Positions 37,801-48,434 of a stretch of DNA of 64,000 nt are shown one piece after another. The stretch lies in NCBI GenBank assembly GCA_018894105.1, contig CM032125.1:30489032-30553031 (forward strand). Direction: 5' to 3'. A program made the position numbers and the translations under genes. Under the pieces are notes generated by a model. It was not told the origin of the DNA, made no database searches, and saw only the letters and a program-made list of their open reading frames with translations. Positions within the stretch are counted from its first letter, which is position 1; every line of letters begins with the position of its first letter. The stretch comes from Jacaranda mimosifolia (taxonomy: Eukaryota > Streptophyta > Magnoliopsida > Lamiales > Bignoniaceae).

Positions 37801-38688
37801 GACCTGGAAGAGGAAGTGTATATGGAGATTCCTCCTGGTTTTGATAATGAACAGAGTCAAGGGAAGGTGTGTAAGCTGAAGAAAGCCTTGTACGGACTGA
37901 AACAATCCCCCAGAGCTTGGTTTGATAAATTCAGCAAAGCCATGATCTCCTTTGGCTATCAACAAAGCAATGCTGATCATACCCTCTTCATAAGACATCA
38001 AAAGGGTAAACTCACTCTTCTCATAGTTTATGTTGATGACATAGTAGTGACAGGAGACGACAGAGAGGAGATGGCCCGATTAAAGAAGTTGTTGGCACAA
38101 GAATTTGAGATCAAGGATCTAGGAAAATTGCAGTACTTCTTGGGAATTGAGGTTGCCAGGTCAGGAAAAGGGATCTTTATTTCTCAAAGGAAGTATATTC
38201 TAGATCTCTTGAAAGAAACTGGTATGACAGGTTGCAAACCAGCAGAATCGCCCATTGAAAGCAATCACAAGTTACAAGCAGGAGTCGGAGAGTCAGTTGA
38301 TAAGAAGAGATATCAGGAGATGGTTGGAAGACTCATTTATCTCTCTCACACTAGACTAGACATAGCTTATGCAGTCAGCTTGGTGAGTCAGTTCATGCAT
38401 GATCCTCGAGATTCTCATATGAAAGCTGTCCTCCGCATTTTGCGGTATCTGAAGTCTGCTCCAGGGAAAGGTCTACTTTTTGCCAAGCATGGTCACCTCC
38501 AAATCGAAGCCTTTACAGATGCAGATTGGGCTGGATCGCTAGATGACAGGAGATCTACATCCGGTTATTACACTCTTGTAGGAGGGAACTTGGTTACTTG
38601 GAGAAGCAAAAAACAAAGTGTAGTCGCTAGATCAAGTGCAGAAGCAGAATATAGAGCCATGGCCCAAGGTGTTTGCGAGCTTCTTTAG
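34819..38688 (+). CDS. gag-pol polyprotein of the young copia element, cut by a premature stop
   Basis: The ATG at 34819 opens a 1289-codon frame. In order: gag domain (from SAVKLDGAGTYLAWS), CCHC zinc knuckle (C243, C246, H251, C256), protease around D339, integrase zinc-binding region from about 469 (WHKRLGH, then C-x2-C), integrase catalytic D530, D593 and E629, reverse transcriptase with YVDD at 1071-1074, and RNase H starting ADWAGS. A TAG at 38686-38688 interrupts RNase H; the same frame continues to a natural TGA at 38980-38982, a 97-residue tail. The protease site reads DFG instead of the usual DSG or DTG. All other catalytic motifs look intact. The domain order (integrase before RT) fixes Ty1/copia. 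The lineage was not assigned. Confidence 0.95.
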   Translation: MGDTKAVDNTSLSQISAVKLDGAGTYLAWSRACLLFIKSRKLLGYITGEKSSPNISDPAYSQWDSDNSLVMTWLLNTMHPRISKQYLLLDTAEKIWNSTKRTYSRKGNDAQIFEIRNKIHGIKQCELTITDYFSELSRLWQEIDYYKDLQAHCTEDVVLFQKLVEKEWVYDFLAGLNPEYDQIRVQVLGKVPFPSLEDAYSHVQHEESRRGVMLYPAPTEKSGLTVSHEQPKANSSDKDHLHCDYCGKPRHTKETCWKLHGRPTRGRGGKRVSSSRPQANLAETGDTSTETGSGATLSSDEIQHLRRLLTKLDSSTVATSNYVQSGTAFTAHLNSWIIDFGANRHMTGSSKGFQNYSPCLQGDNVRIANGSLTPVSGTGSVACTPNIQLSSVLHVPEFPVNLLSVSSITKALNCKIEFFPHHCVFQDLQTGKRIGSGRLHDGLYMIDETRDSGQAFFGDNKDVNREILQWHKRLGHPSFFVLKKLYPSLFSRTQFESLFCDACEYAKHTRNSYPLSNNRSTIAFETIHSDVWGPTQTVSLSGGRWFVTFIDCCTRMTWVYLLKAKSEVFSCFRSFHKMICTQFDAKIKILRTDNGTEYMDKSFGAYLESTGIIHQTSCPYTSAQNGVAERKNRHILEVARSLMFTMNLPKPYWGDAILVAAYLINRMPLKSLDFQSPLEALKGKNEYTVPPKVFGCICFVHTRNAGKLDPRALKCVFLGYSPTQKGYKCYHPPSRRYFVSMDVTFRESEPYFNLTSSPLQGENNKAEEVFFPSSIDDIATGESEIGDRVQGETIGRLDRPDLIRYSRRNKAEEAIMQSAESSSTGELSTFPNELDLPIAHRKGVRSCTKHPLSNFVSYDSLSPSYRAFALSISSVSIPQDWNEAIMDPKWKQAMIEEMKALSKNETWELVPSPLDKRLVGCKWVFTVKHKADGSIERLKARLVAKGFTLTYGVDYQETFAPVAKMNTIRVLLSCAANLDWDLQQFDVKNAFLHGDLEEEVYMEIPPGFDNEQSQGKVCKLKKALYGLKQSPRAWFDKFSKAMISFGYQQSNADHTLFIRHQKGKLTLLIVYVDDIVVTGDDREEMARLKKLLAQEFEIKDLGKLQYFLGIEVARSGKGIFISQRKYILDLLKETGMTGCKPAESPIESNHKLQAGVGESVDKKRYQEMVGRLIYLSHTRLDIAYAVSLVSQFMHDPRDSHMKAVLRILRYLKSAPGKGLLFAKHGHLQIEAFTDADWAGSLDDRRSTSGYYTLVGGNLVTWRSKKQSVVARSSAEAEYRAMAQGVCELL

Positions 38689-38982
38689 CTACAAAAGTTA
38701 CTAAAGGAATTGAGACTATGCGAAAGAGAGAAACTTTTCTTGTACTGTGACAACAAGGCCGCCATCAGTATAGCTCATAATCCAATTCAGCATGACCGGA
38801 CTAAACACATTGAAATTGATCGACACTTCATCAAAGAAAAGGTTGCAAGTGGTGTCTTAAGTTTGTTTCATGTGTCATCGGAAAAACAGCTAGCTGATGT
38901 GTTCACAAAGGGTCTCAACAAACGAACTTTTCATACACTAGTTTGCAAGTTGGGCATGTGCGACATCTTTGCACCAACTTGA
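38689..38982 (+). pseudogene. RNase H tail of the young element, downstream of the stop
   Basis: This stretch is in the same frame as the main polyprotein. It encodes LYCDNKAAISIAHNP and KHIEIDRHFIKEKV, typical of copia RNase H, and ends nine bases before the 3' LTR, overlapping the polypurine tract by one base. It is separated from the rest only by the TAG at 38686-38688. Confidence 0.9.
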
Positions 38983-38989
38983 GGGGGAG

Positions 38990-39204
38990 TGTTGACTAGC
39001 TATAATTGGAATGAAATATCTTTTCTGGCTGTAAATTGATTCTCATATCTGTTTAGTGATTTAGCCATAGAGTAATTGATTCTTTCCTTATTAGGCATAG
39101 GATTCTTTCCTTATTAGACATAGGACTTCTGTATAAATACCCATGTTCATATGATGTAAAAATACATTGAGAAATATATGAATTCTCTTTCTTAGAAATC
39201 TTCA
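38990..39204 (+). repeat. 3' LTR of the young copia element
   Basis: 215 bp, identical to 34143-34357 over its whole length by direct reading. It is followed at once by the target duplication GATCA. Confidence 0.97.
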
Positions 39205-39829
39205 GATCAACATTCAAATCACCCTCCATATTAGCATTAGGTGTAGACATTTGTTCATGAGAATCCTAAATTTCATGTGCAGCAAAGAAGGAAAATGGGA
39301 AAGATTCAATATGATCATCAGCAATTATAGAATGGGAGTACTCACCACTATTAGGCATATCATACTCTAAGAACTTGGTTGTTTAAGACTCAACCACTCG
39401 AGTTCCACGCAAGAGACAAAAGAATCTATATCCCTTAGAATGATTTGGATATCCAATGAAGTAACCACAAGCAAATGTAGGGTCAATCTTTTTCTAAAAG
39501 AAAAAAGGGTTATAAATTCTAACCGTAGCAGGATATCCCCACTCATGAAAATGGTTTAAACTAGGCTTCCTATCAATCCACGATTTAAAGGTGTTTTAGG
39601 AACAAATTTAGTAAGGAGATGATTAAGAATATACACTGTAGTTCTTATGACTTCATCCCAAAGAAACTTAGGTGATTCATATCAACTCATCATGCTATAA
39701 TGATCTCAGCTATGGCATGATTACTTCTTTCGGCTACACCATTTTGCTCAAGACTCCCACGTATGATATATTGTGCAACAATTCTAGATTTCTGTAAATG
39801 TTTGGCAAACAATCCCATATATTGCCAGT

Positions 39830-40988
39830 CTAATCATGTTTGCCACTAATACAATCAATACAAATTTCCATGTCTCCAAAATTAAGACTAGAAAGAATGT
39901 CTGCTTTTATCAGTCTTTCCATTCTATCTTTAGAAATATGACCAAGACGTCTATGCCATAACATGGAAGAGTTGTCATTACTTAGAGTTCTTTTGGACTC
40001 AATATTTTTAATATTAAAGAATGAATAAATTTGATTAGAAGCCAAAGTCAACATATACAAGTTATTGGATAAAATACCAGAACCAATAATTTTAGAGTCT
40101 AAAATCAAATTAACATTTCCTTTGCCAAGAGAAATGTCATAAACCAAATCATCCAAAACAGAAATAGAAATTAAATTTTGAGTAAAAGTCGGTACATAAA
40201 AGACATTTTCCAAAACAAGCTTAAAACTAGATTCTAAGTTCAAAATGATTGTTCCTACATATTCTACTATTGGTAGGGCTTCGATAACTACTGCAATCTT
40301 AGACTCTTCTCTACTTGGCTTCCTTTTGTTTATGAGCCCCAGTAATGAAATTGCAACATGGACATTTGCCCTACTATCAAGCTGCCAAGAATTAATGGGA
40401 ACATTAACTAAATTTGACTCAAAACAAACTAGGGCTAATGAATTACCTTCTCGCTTCTTCTTCTCTAACCAAGCTTGGAAATCAAGATACTCAAACGTCT
40501 TATGACCCAGTTTCCTACAAAAATAACATTTCACTTCCTTTCTAGGACCATCTTTCTTGACTCCTAGGTTTTGGATCTGACCATTACCATGCCTGTTAGT
40601 ATTCTGAACCTTCTTATGAGAATGATAATTAGGTTTCTTAGGGTTGGAGATATTTTGACTCTTTCAAGATTTAAGACCAGGATGAGAAACAAGCAAGGCT
40701 GTCTGTACACTCTCTCTCTTAATTTTCTATTCCTCAGAAACACATTTTGAAATAAGGTCAAGAATACTCCACAACTTATTTTAGGTGTTATATGGTATTT
40801 GATTTGGTTGAATTCCATAAGTAAAGAATTAAGAGCAGTGTGAATAGTATAGTTATTAGGGAGGATAACTTGAGTCTGGATTGGATGTGAACTATTTTCA
40901 AAATATATTCTCTAATCCTACCAGAGTTATTGCACTTCATACTTGCCAAATCACTCATTAGATTTCCCATCTCAAACTTATCATACAC
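39830..40988 (-). pseudogene. Decayed gag-protease-integrase region of the old copia element
   Basis: The segment 39830-40534 encodes a degenerate zinc knuckle (CYFCRKLGHKTFEY, last Cys lost), a protease trace with LDSRA in place of the usual LDSGA, and an integrase zinc-binding trace (HRRLGHISKDRM, then CIDC). Fragments at 40564-40988 look like gag. Frames shift between fragments. The integrase core expected between 39210 and 39830 has too many stops to delimit. Confidence 0.85.
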
Positions 40989-42592
40989 TTGATATGTTTA
41001 TTCTACCATGTGGAAATATTTCTTAACATAATTAGCCTTAGGATGTGCACTAACCAAATGCTTTCCAATTGAAGTTTTCATAGCCAAAAAAACTTAGGCA
41101 ACTGGACCTCTCCCACTGGGTAAAAGCTCTTTTCACAGCGTCAAAAGCATTATTAGTAGGTTGGGGAGGCTGATCCTCCCAGAGAGTTATATCAATATTA
41201 GCTAATCCCATGACAAACTTAATATCTCACTTCCATCTGTTATAATTTCCATCATTCAATACTTCAATAATAACACTTCCATTATTTAAATTCACAGTAA
41301 CCATCCAAAACAATAAGAATGCAACAAACTGTGCTAATAATAGGCAATTAACAAGAATAAGCTTAGAATAATATAACTTAATTCCTCATAGAGTTCTCGT
41401 GAGTCATGACAAACTCCCCTTCGGGTAGAGCATGCCACAATCACAATGGCTCTTATGCAAGAACGGTACGGAGATACACTAATTTTGAAAAGTTGTCTCC
41501 TTTGGGAAATAAATCTTCTAGATTAATATATCTCCATCAATATGTTCCGCACCAAACAAAACCAAGTATTGCACATATCTAACCCCCTTTGGGCAAATGA
41601 GAATGCATAATAATATCAACTCGAGATATGCATGTTATAAATCTTACAAGTTTTAATAAATAGAACACTTTGGTGTAACTATTCACTTTAACCCATAAAA
41701 TAAGTACATTGCCAAGTTCAATAATTAATTGTCCAACTTACACAAGTATAATATGTATTCAAGACTTCCATAAAATTAAGTGCTAGAACAATATGTACTT
41801 TAGAGAGTTGTAAAAAAAATTTATAGCATTCAAATTGTTTCAAAATTTAATTAGCATGAATATAAGATATCCCACAAGAAAACTACAAAACCATAAAATT
41901 AAATAGTTTCCCGAGAGATATAACCTCACAAAATACTTGCCCTATTTGCATAGTTAGAAACACAGAAAAATTGGACATACATACAGAGGTAACATGCTTT
42001 TCTCCCATCAAATTGATTTCTTCCCATCAAACATATATAATAAAAGAAAAGCAATGCATATATGGAAAACAGTAGGGTCCATTTCTAATGATTTAATATA
42101 TATATATATATATATATATATGTAAAACAAGCCAATTCTTGTACAAAAGCAAATCTGTTCCCTAATTTATCATCCTTTTTCTTTTTCTTTTTCTTAAAGA
42201 ATAGACGTTATGAAATCACATGAATGAGTACATACACAGAGTAGCATTAGTTGATGTCTTCATCATTGAAATCGTCTTGAAAGGAGTTGAAGAAATCGGA
42301 ATCTTTAATAATTCATAGCATAAGAAAATTGGCAGATTCATTCCATCTATATGCATATACACAAATTTGAACAAATCATAGCATAAGAAAATCGGCATTT
42401 TCCGTCATATAGATGCATACATGATTTAAATTTCTTCAATTCATGCAAATCGTAAAAAAAAAATATCAATACATACATAATCATAATAATAGAGAATCAT
42501 AACAATAGTACAATGTATCTAGAAAAATTCAATCAATAAAATTGAGTTTTGATTCATATATATATATATATATATATAGCTCCGATACCAAT

Positions 42593-43032
42593 TGTAAGTA
42601 ATAATTTAACCCAAAATGTAAATATCCATCAAAACAAAATACCATAACTAGATTGATTTATTCACATACCTTATTGAGCCATGAGATTGATAATCAATGA
42701 TTCCTGCAATTACGCAATTGATTGCTAAGTCTTCCTCTCCTTCTCACACAATCCACTTGACAGCTTTAATGGGATAGCAATATCAAAACGTGGAGTGAAA
42801 GGAGACCTAGCAACAATATATATAAGATAAAATCCTAGAGAACCATCCCATCACGGGCCTCTAAAATTGGATTTACACCAACTGTCATACCAAGTTTGTT
42901 TAGAAAAGGACCTTAACAACATTAGGTCCTATGAGTTCATCTCATTATTTGTATTAATTTAGCCAGTTTTTTATTTTCTTAAAAAATAAATTCAATTAAT
43001 AGAAGTCAACATATTAAAATAAAATTCCAACA
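42593..43032 (-). repeat. 5' LTR of the old copia element
   Basis: 440 bp, same termini as the partner at 31592-32043. The primer-binding site lies directly inside it (42579-42590), which fixes this as the 5' end of a minus-strand element. Confidence 0.92.
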
Positions 43033-44554
43033 AAGGTTGTTCTGAAGTAGTTTGAATTGGTCTGTAGCCAGCCGGCTAGATCCATTCAAATTGGATAAGA
43101 TCCATTACACTTAACCAGCCAACTTGAATTTTATTACATATTGTGTGTCCCATGTACTTTTGTCCATACAAGGAATTGCACAGAGCCTGGTCAAAATTTT
43201 GTGTCTGAAAAATAATGCAGGCCCAAATCCTAAGCAAAATTTGACAACATTCCTCTTGTAATCATGCAGCATTTGTCTTTCATTACAGAAACTACACTTA
43301 AAATTGACTCAAAAAGCCAAAGTTCAAAATATGCTTGATCATATTAAAGATGGGAAAATTTTGGTTTGATCCAAAATTATTAGACTAAAGTGGGTGGATA
43401 ATTAATAATCATTTTGGCTTTTACTTAGGAATTTTATTGTGATTCTGAAATTTTATTGGGGGAGCAAAAAGATTATTGTGAAATAAAGATGTGGGCTTCA
43501 GTTTTCTTGATATTGTAATCATGCCATTGTTAGTGTGTCTGTATTAGGTATTATTTTTCTTTTTCAATCAATCAAAATTGATGTGATAAATACTCCACAA
43601 CTTGAGAGGTCACTAACTCTACCTTTCAATGGAAATTTATTCTTCATATTTAATTGCACCCCCATTCATTCATTATCTCGTACTATTTCGTTTGTTGGAA
43701 GAAAAAGACCTAAAGCCTAGTTGACTACTATTAACTATTATGTATTAAATGTGATACGTTCTTATAAGTTTCCTTAATTATAAATTTTAAAGTAAGATAA
43801 GTTTGCCATTTGATTTAAGTATTGAAAATTTTATTTTGGAAAAAAATCCTAATACGAAGGAAGAAGAAAATTTTATTGGCCCTAAAATTCAAGTACAACA
43901 CTAAAATTAAATATAGTGCAGGCGTGAAAAGCAGGCTAGGCTAGCCACCTCGATCATTTTTCTATGAAATGTTAAAACTATACATTCATTATTTATTTAA
44001 AATAAAATTTTGTGTAAGGCCTTGTGATCCCCTCCTTGTAATTGTTCGTTGTATGTCAATCAATAAGTGATTGTAAATGTGATATTTCAAGTTAGAAGAG
44101 AGGCAACATAGATGAAACTGAGCGCATGAGCGATGCGTTCAAGACCAATTAGTTCAAATTATGTGTCTATCTAATGATTCAGAATCTGTACTTATTCATT
44201 TCAGTCGGTCAATGATTAATTGTATAAATAATATTTTAAGTTGGAATAGAGATGGTAGAGATGAAGGTGAGAGTTGTAGATCGAAGTGCAAGGTCAATTA
44301 GTATGATTAACTATTTTTTAGTATGATTCCCATATATGTCAAAAGTCTAATGTGAGGGATTATATTATATATAGGTATATATATATTGGATGATGATAAG
44401 GTGAAAATGCATGTTCACAATGACAAGTTAACAGAAACAAAGTATTGAATTTATAATTCAACAATCGGCTAAGGGCAACTTTTTAGTTGAATTTTGTAAT
44501 GGTTAATTAATTAATTGCTTGGAACTTGGAAGGGTGTACAAAGCGATATTCTTA

Positions 44555-44822
44555 GGGTGTCCGTTTGGTTTCATTTTCAAAGTTTATTTTTACATTTTTT
44601 ATTATTTTAGAAATGAAACACATCATTTTTTACACAGTTTCATCCAAAACTATTTTTATTTTCAAAATACATTCTTTAATAACCTATATATATATTCTCT
44701 ATTTATTTTATTATTATTTTAACAATCTATCCAAATACAGACTCATTTTCATTAACTAACTTTTCAAATTTTAAAAATGATGAAAATGAAAATTGAAAAT
44801 AAAAATAAATCCAAATGGGCCC
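44555..44822. mobile_element. Tourist-like MITE in copy A (shared with copy B)
   Basis: Ends read GGGTGTCCGTTTGGTTTCAT and, on the right, CCAAATGGGCCC. A TTA word precedes the left end, but the right copy of the duplication is eroded. Its counterpart in copy B is 49566-49915, so it predates the duplication. Confidence 0.75.
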
Positions 44823-45289
44823 AAAAAGAAATCATTAAAGTTAACGACGACTATTAAACGGTCAAAAGAAAAAAAAAAAAAAGAGAATAATAATAATTAA
44901 TAAATATGAATTCCAAAAATTCCTTTACTGAAAACCACTGTTATACTCGGTTTTTTGAAATCAACTTGGGCCATAGGATCATTAAAAAAAACGAAAAGAC
45001 TTAAACGTAAAAGATTTTCCTTAGGAGTGACATATTTATAGAATAAAGTTTTATTATTCTATCTTTACTTTGCTTGGATTCCTAAACTACGACGCCACTA
45101 ATTAATTTCAAAGTCCTTTGGCGTGTTTTCTCTACCTCATTTTATTAATTTAAAAGTTAACGATTTTCGTTTTTCTTTTTTTAAAAAAATACATACACAA
45201 TGTGATTTGGAATTAATTTTGTTTTGCATTTATGATATTTTCAAATGCAAATGAAGTCAATTAAAAGAATAGCTCAAATTTATTTAGAG

Positions 45290-45690
45290 GTGTTTGGATG
45301 AGTTTATGACCTCCTAAAAATATTTTATAAGATGTTTAAAATTTTATAATATGCTAAAAAATGTTTGATAATTTTTTTTAAAAAGAAACTTATAATATCC
45401 TAAAAGAAGATGTTAGGATCTTATAAACTCTTATTAAAAAATAAGGAGATCGTAACTTATTTTTTAAGATCTTAATAAGCTCATTCATCTAATTTTAATC
45501 ATTTTTAATTACAAAATTATATTTACTAACATCTTATAAACTCCAATATCTTATTTTATCCATACATTTTTAATAACTTATTTTAAAGATAAGATCCAAT
45601 ATTTTATAAATTTTAAAATATTTTATTAAAGGTAAGAATTTATAAAAAAAATTTAAATAAATTTAGAAAAACACTCATTTAGAGTAAAAA
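45290..45690. mobile_element. AT-rich MITE, GGTGTTTGG family, copy A
   Basis: Left end GGTGTTTGGATGAGTTTAT, right end AAAAACACTCATTT, with TATAAGAT/ATCTTATA words repeated in both arms, giving long inverted-repeat character. Matches 51537-51930 in copy B, the right ends near 180 and 470, and the segment inside the hAT at about 6836. Confidence 0.6.
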
Positions 45691-45854
45691 CAATAAATTA
45701 ATAACCACAATAAAAGGGTAAAATAGTCATTTTGGCGATGAGGAATGTTTGACACGGCAGTTGCAGATTGTGATAGCATGTAGCAGCTGAGGAAGCTGTA
45801 CGCATGGGTTCAGGTGTTGCCTAAATCGGTAAATCCAAATGGTGACATGACTTA

Positions 45855-46410
45855 GGGCCTGTTTTGTTTCATTTTTTGAGCTTATTTTCATTTTTTTTAG
45901 TGAAAATGCATAATAAAAAGTTAGTTAAAAAAAATATTTTTAAAAATAAGTTATATTGTATGGGGCCTGTTCGGCCATGTCAGGATGCTGAGAAAGCACC
46001 TGTTGAAAAAGAGACAAACAGTCATGTTTCCGCTCCCGGATCAGGAGGTGGATGAGTTGATTAAAATTATAGGTTTATATAGGTGTGAAAATGAATTGTA
46101 TTTGGATGTTGGGTTTTCTATATTAAAAAGGAAGAAATGATTTGAATTTGAATTTGAATTGATGATGTGATATGTATTTATTTGAAAAATAATACTTTTG
46201 TGGTGAACGATGGTTGACTGGTTGATAAGTATTGGGAAGATAAAAAAGTAGTAATAAATGTTGAAATAAGGTGAAAATGAAGAGAAAATATATAAAAGAA
46301 TGTTTTGAAAATGAAAATATTTGAGAAAATGGTCTAGATAGTGATAACTTTCATTTTTCATTTTGAGGAGAAAATAAAAACGGATGTTGAAAATGAAACC
46401 AAACGGGCCC
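45855..46410. mobile_element. Tourist/Harbinger-like MITE in copy A carrying a foreign insert
   Basis: 556 bp. Left end GGGCCTGTTTTGTTTCATT and right end AACCAAACGGGCCC are inverted repeats, flanked by 3-bp TTA duplications (45852-45854 and 46411-46413), as for PIF/Harbinger elements. Copy B has a single TTA at the matching site (52093-52095). Compared with its relative at 47948-48434 read in reverse, it carries about 90 extra bases at 45957-46047 of much higher GC. Confidence 0.9.
45957..46047 (+). other. Coding-like captured fragment inside the MITE
   Basis: About 90 bp absent from the sister MITE. It reads on the plus strand as MGPVRPCQDAEKAPVEKETN followed by SHVSAPGSGGG and a stop. Composition is near 54% GC, against well below 30% around it, and codon choice looks like a real exon. 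I do not recognise the donor gene. It may be a transduplicated exon fragment or just GC-rich filler DNA from repair. Confidence 0.5.
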
Positions 46411-47008
46411 TTATATAATTGAAAAGCTATTTTCAATTTAAATTTTGTTTGGCATATTATGTAATATTTTCTATTGCACTCAACAATGTGAAATATGTGT
46501 AGGCAGAGAATAATATAATACAGAGGGAGAATTTTTAATTTTATCTTTTGATGGGAATATAAATGAAATTATATTTTTATTTTATTTGGTTGATTCCTTT
46601 TAAAATTAAATTAAATTTGAGTGAATTGACTTGGACCCTTATCTCAATATATTTTCGCTGTTAAGTATAGCAGACACAGACTTCTCAAATTGAGCCACAT
46701 CATCACTCCTTTCATATTTGTTAAGTCGTATTATAAAAATACTATACCCATCCAAAAAAAAAAAAACTATACCCATCATAAGCACATATATGCCAAATTA
46801 AATTCTCACTACTTTCCTACTTCTTTTACTGGATTTTTCTACAGATAGTAATAGTGTCCATTTTGCTGGATGATATGAGAACATTGCAGTCTGCTGGATC
46901 TATGCACACAATATTTAGTTTCCCATGTACTTATTACAATTTTAATTGAAGGCCTCCTCAACAAGCCTAAAGATTTCTGATTTTAATTTTATTCCCCGTT
47001 CAAAATAG

Positions 47009-47422
47009 TAGGGCTTAGCGCACTTAAATTTATTGGCTCACTTAAATTCTCAGGCTCAATTTTACACAAGCTCGACTTTGGCTAAAACATTATATTTTTA
47101 ATGACATGGGCAGAGGTAGATGTGACACATCTTATTCAACTCACCTTAAACCAACACGGTCCATGGTGCACCAAACACATTGTTTGGAGAATCAAGTAAC
47201 TTATGACAAGAATGCAAGTTTGGAGTAGCCTGCGCTCCTATCTTTATATATATATTAAAAAAATAATATTATTTACTTATTGGTAATTTAAGATTTATTA
47301 AAAAGTAAAAGAAAAGCTCATGAGCCAACTCATGAGATTTGTTGAACTCGTATAAAAATGCTTGAACTCAAGAGGCTCAAACTTGAGTCTAGTTTAAGTT
47401 GAGCACTCATGCTACACCCCTA
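47009..47422. mobile_element. hAT-like remnant in copy B
   Basis: Counterpart of 31051-31494. The left end reads TAGGGCTTAGCGC and the right end GCTACACCCCTA. The same GCTCA/GAGCC-rich subterminal region is present. No clear 8-bp target duplication remains. Confidence 0.6.
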
Positions 47423-47947
47423 ACCTTCACATCACGATCCTAAATACGGTTTGAACTTTTAAACCTGCAAATTGGGCATCTCAGATCCAGATTTTAGATC
47501 CATTTTCTCATAACGAAGGTTGTTCAGAAGTAGTTAGAATGGGTCTATAGCCAGCCGGCTAGGTCCTTTCAAATTGGATAGATCCATTACACTTAACCAG
47601 CCAACTTGAATTTTATTACTATTGTGTGTCCCATGTAGTTTTGTCCATACAAGGAATTGCACAGAGCCAGGTCAAAATTTTGTGTCTGAAAAATAAGGCA
47701 GGCCCAAATCCTAAGTAAATTTTGACAACATTCCTCTTGTAATCATGCAGCATTTGTCTTTCATTACAGAAACTACACTTAAAATTGACACAAACTGCCA
47801 AAGTTTAAAATATGCTTGATCATATTAAAAATGGGAAATTTTTGGTTTGATCCAAAATTATTAGACTAAAGTGGGTGGATAATTAATGATTAGCAGGCGA
47901 TTAGGGGCAACCTAGAAAATTTGTCACATCATTTTGGCTTTTACTTA

Positions 47948-48434
47948 GGGTCCGTTTGGTTTCATTTTCAACACCTATTTTTATTTTCTCCTCAAAATGA
48001 AAAATGAAAGTTACCACTATCTACACCATTTTCTCAAACATTTTCATTTTCAAAACATTCTTTTATATATTCTCTTTCCATTTTCACCTTATTTCAACCC
48101 CTATTACTATCTATATCTACTTTTTTATCTTCTCAATACTTCTCAACCATCATTCACCACAAAAATATTATTCTATATTATTTTTCAAATAAATACATAT
48201 CACATCATCAATTTAAATTTAAATTCAAATTCAAATTCAAATTATTTCTTCCTTTTTAATACAAAAAATCCAACATCCAAATATAATTCATTTTCACACC
48301 TATATAAACCTATAAATTTAAACAACTCATCCAGATACAACTAATTTTTAAAAATATTTTTTCTAACTAACTTTCTACTATGTATTTTCATTAGAAAATG
48401 AAAATGGCCTCATAAAATGAAACCAAACGGGCCC
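47948..48434. mobile_element. Tourist/Harbinger-like MITE in copy B
   Basis: 487 bp, with inverted ends GGGTCCGTTTGGTTTCAT and AACCAAACGGGCCC, flanked by TTA (47945-47947 and 48435-48437). Copy A has the empty site, one TTA at 43425-43427. It is in the opposite orientation to its relative at 45855-46410. Confidence 0.93.

Larger units (their letters stand above)
34138..39209 (+). mobile_element. Young Ty1/copia LTR retrotransposon nested in the old one
   Basis: Plus-strand element 34143-39204 flanked by the 5-bp duplication GATCA (34138-34142 and 39205-39209). Its two 215-bp LTRs are identical base for base. The primer-binding site TGGTATCGGAGCC (34358-34370) directly follows the 5' LTR, and the polypurine tract GAGGGGGAG (38981-38989) directly precedes the 3' LTR. 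An unusually GC-rich leader (about 34480-34700) precedes one gag-pol frame. Identical LTRs imply a very recent insertion. It sits in opposite orientation to its host, in the host's pol region. Confidence 0.97.
31592..43032 (-). mobile_element. Old, decayed Ty1/copia LTR retrotransposon (host of a nested element)
   Basis: Minus-strand element. Its 5' LTR is 42593-43032 and its 3' LTR 31592-32043. A primer-binding site TGGTATCGGAGC (42579-42590, minus) complements initiator Met-tRNA, and a polypurine tract AAGTGGGAGAA (32044-32054, minus) abuts the 3' LTR. Broken coding traces run in copia order: gag, protease, integrase, RT, RNase H. The LTRs differ in length (452 and 440 bp) and at dozens of positions, so the insertion is old. 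Flanks share AAGG; copy B at 47515-47519 shows the single GAAGG of the empty site. A younger copia element occupies 34143-39204. Confidence 0.93.
30875..46735 (+). repeat. Copy A of a tandemly duplicated segment
   Basis: Sequence from 30875 (starting GATTTTTCTACAG) matches copy B from 46832 nearly base for base, with scattered substitutions. It continues to 31591, then resumes at 43033 after the nested retrotransposons and runs to about 46735. Without the later insertions the unit is about 3.9 kb. No gene is recognised in the shared part. It contains a hAT-like remnant (31051-31494), a Tourist-like MITE (44555-44822) and a GGTGTTTGG-type MITE (45290-45690), all also present in copy B. Only about 95 bp separate the end of copy A from copy B. 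Confidence 0.92.

Noticed and set aside
42100..42122. (TA)n tracts as regulatory elements
   Set aside because: They are simple microsatellites inside the old copia leader; similar runs at 42557, 54858 and 55031 have no gene context.
47997..48344. 115-codon frame at 47997-48344, and similar frames at 46041-46436 and 49538-49849
   Set aside because: These are open frames through T/A-rich MITE interiors with repeating Asn/Phe/Tyr/Ile codons. They occur in several copies only because the MITEs are related.
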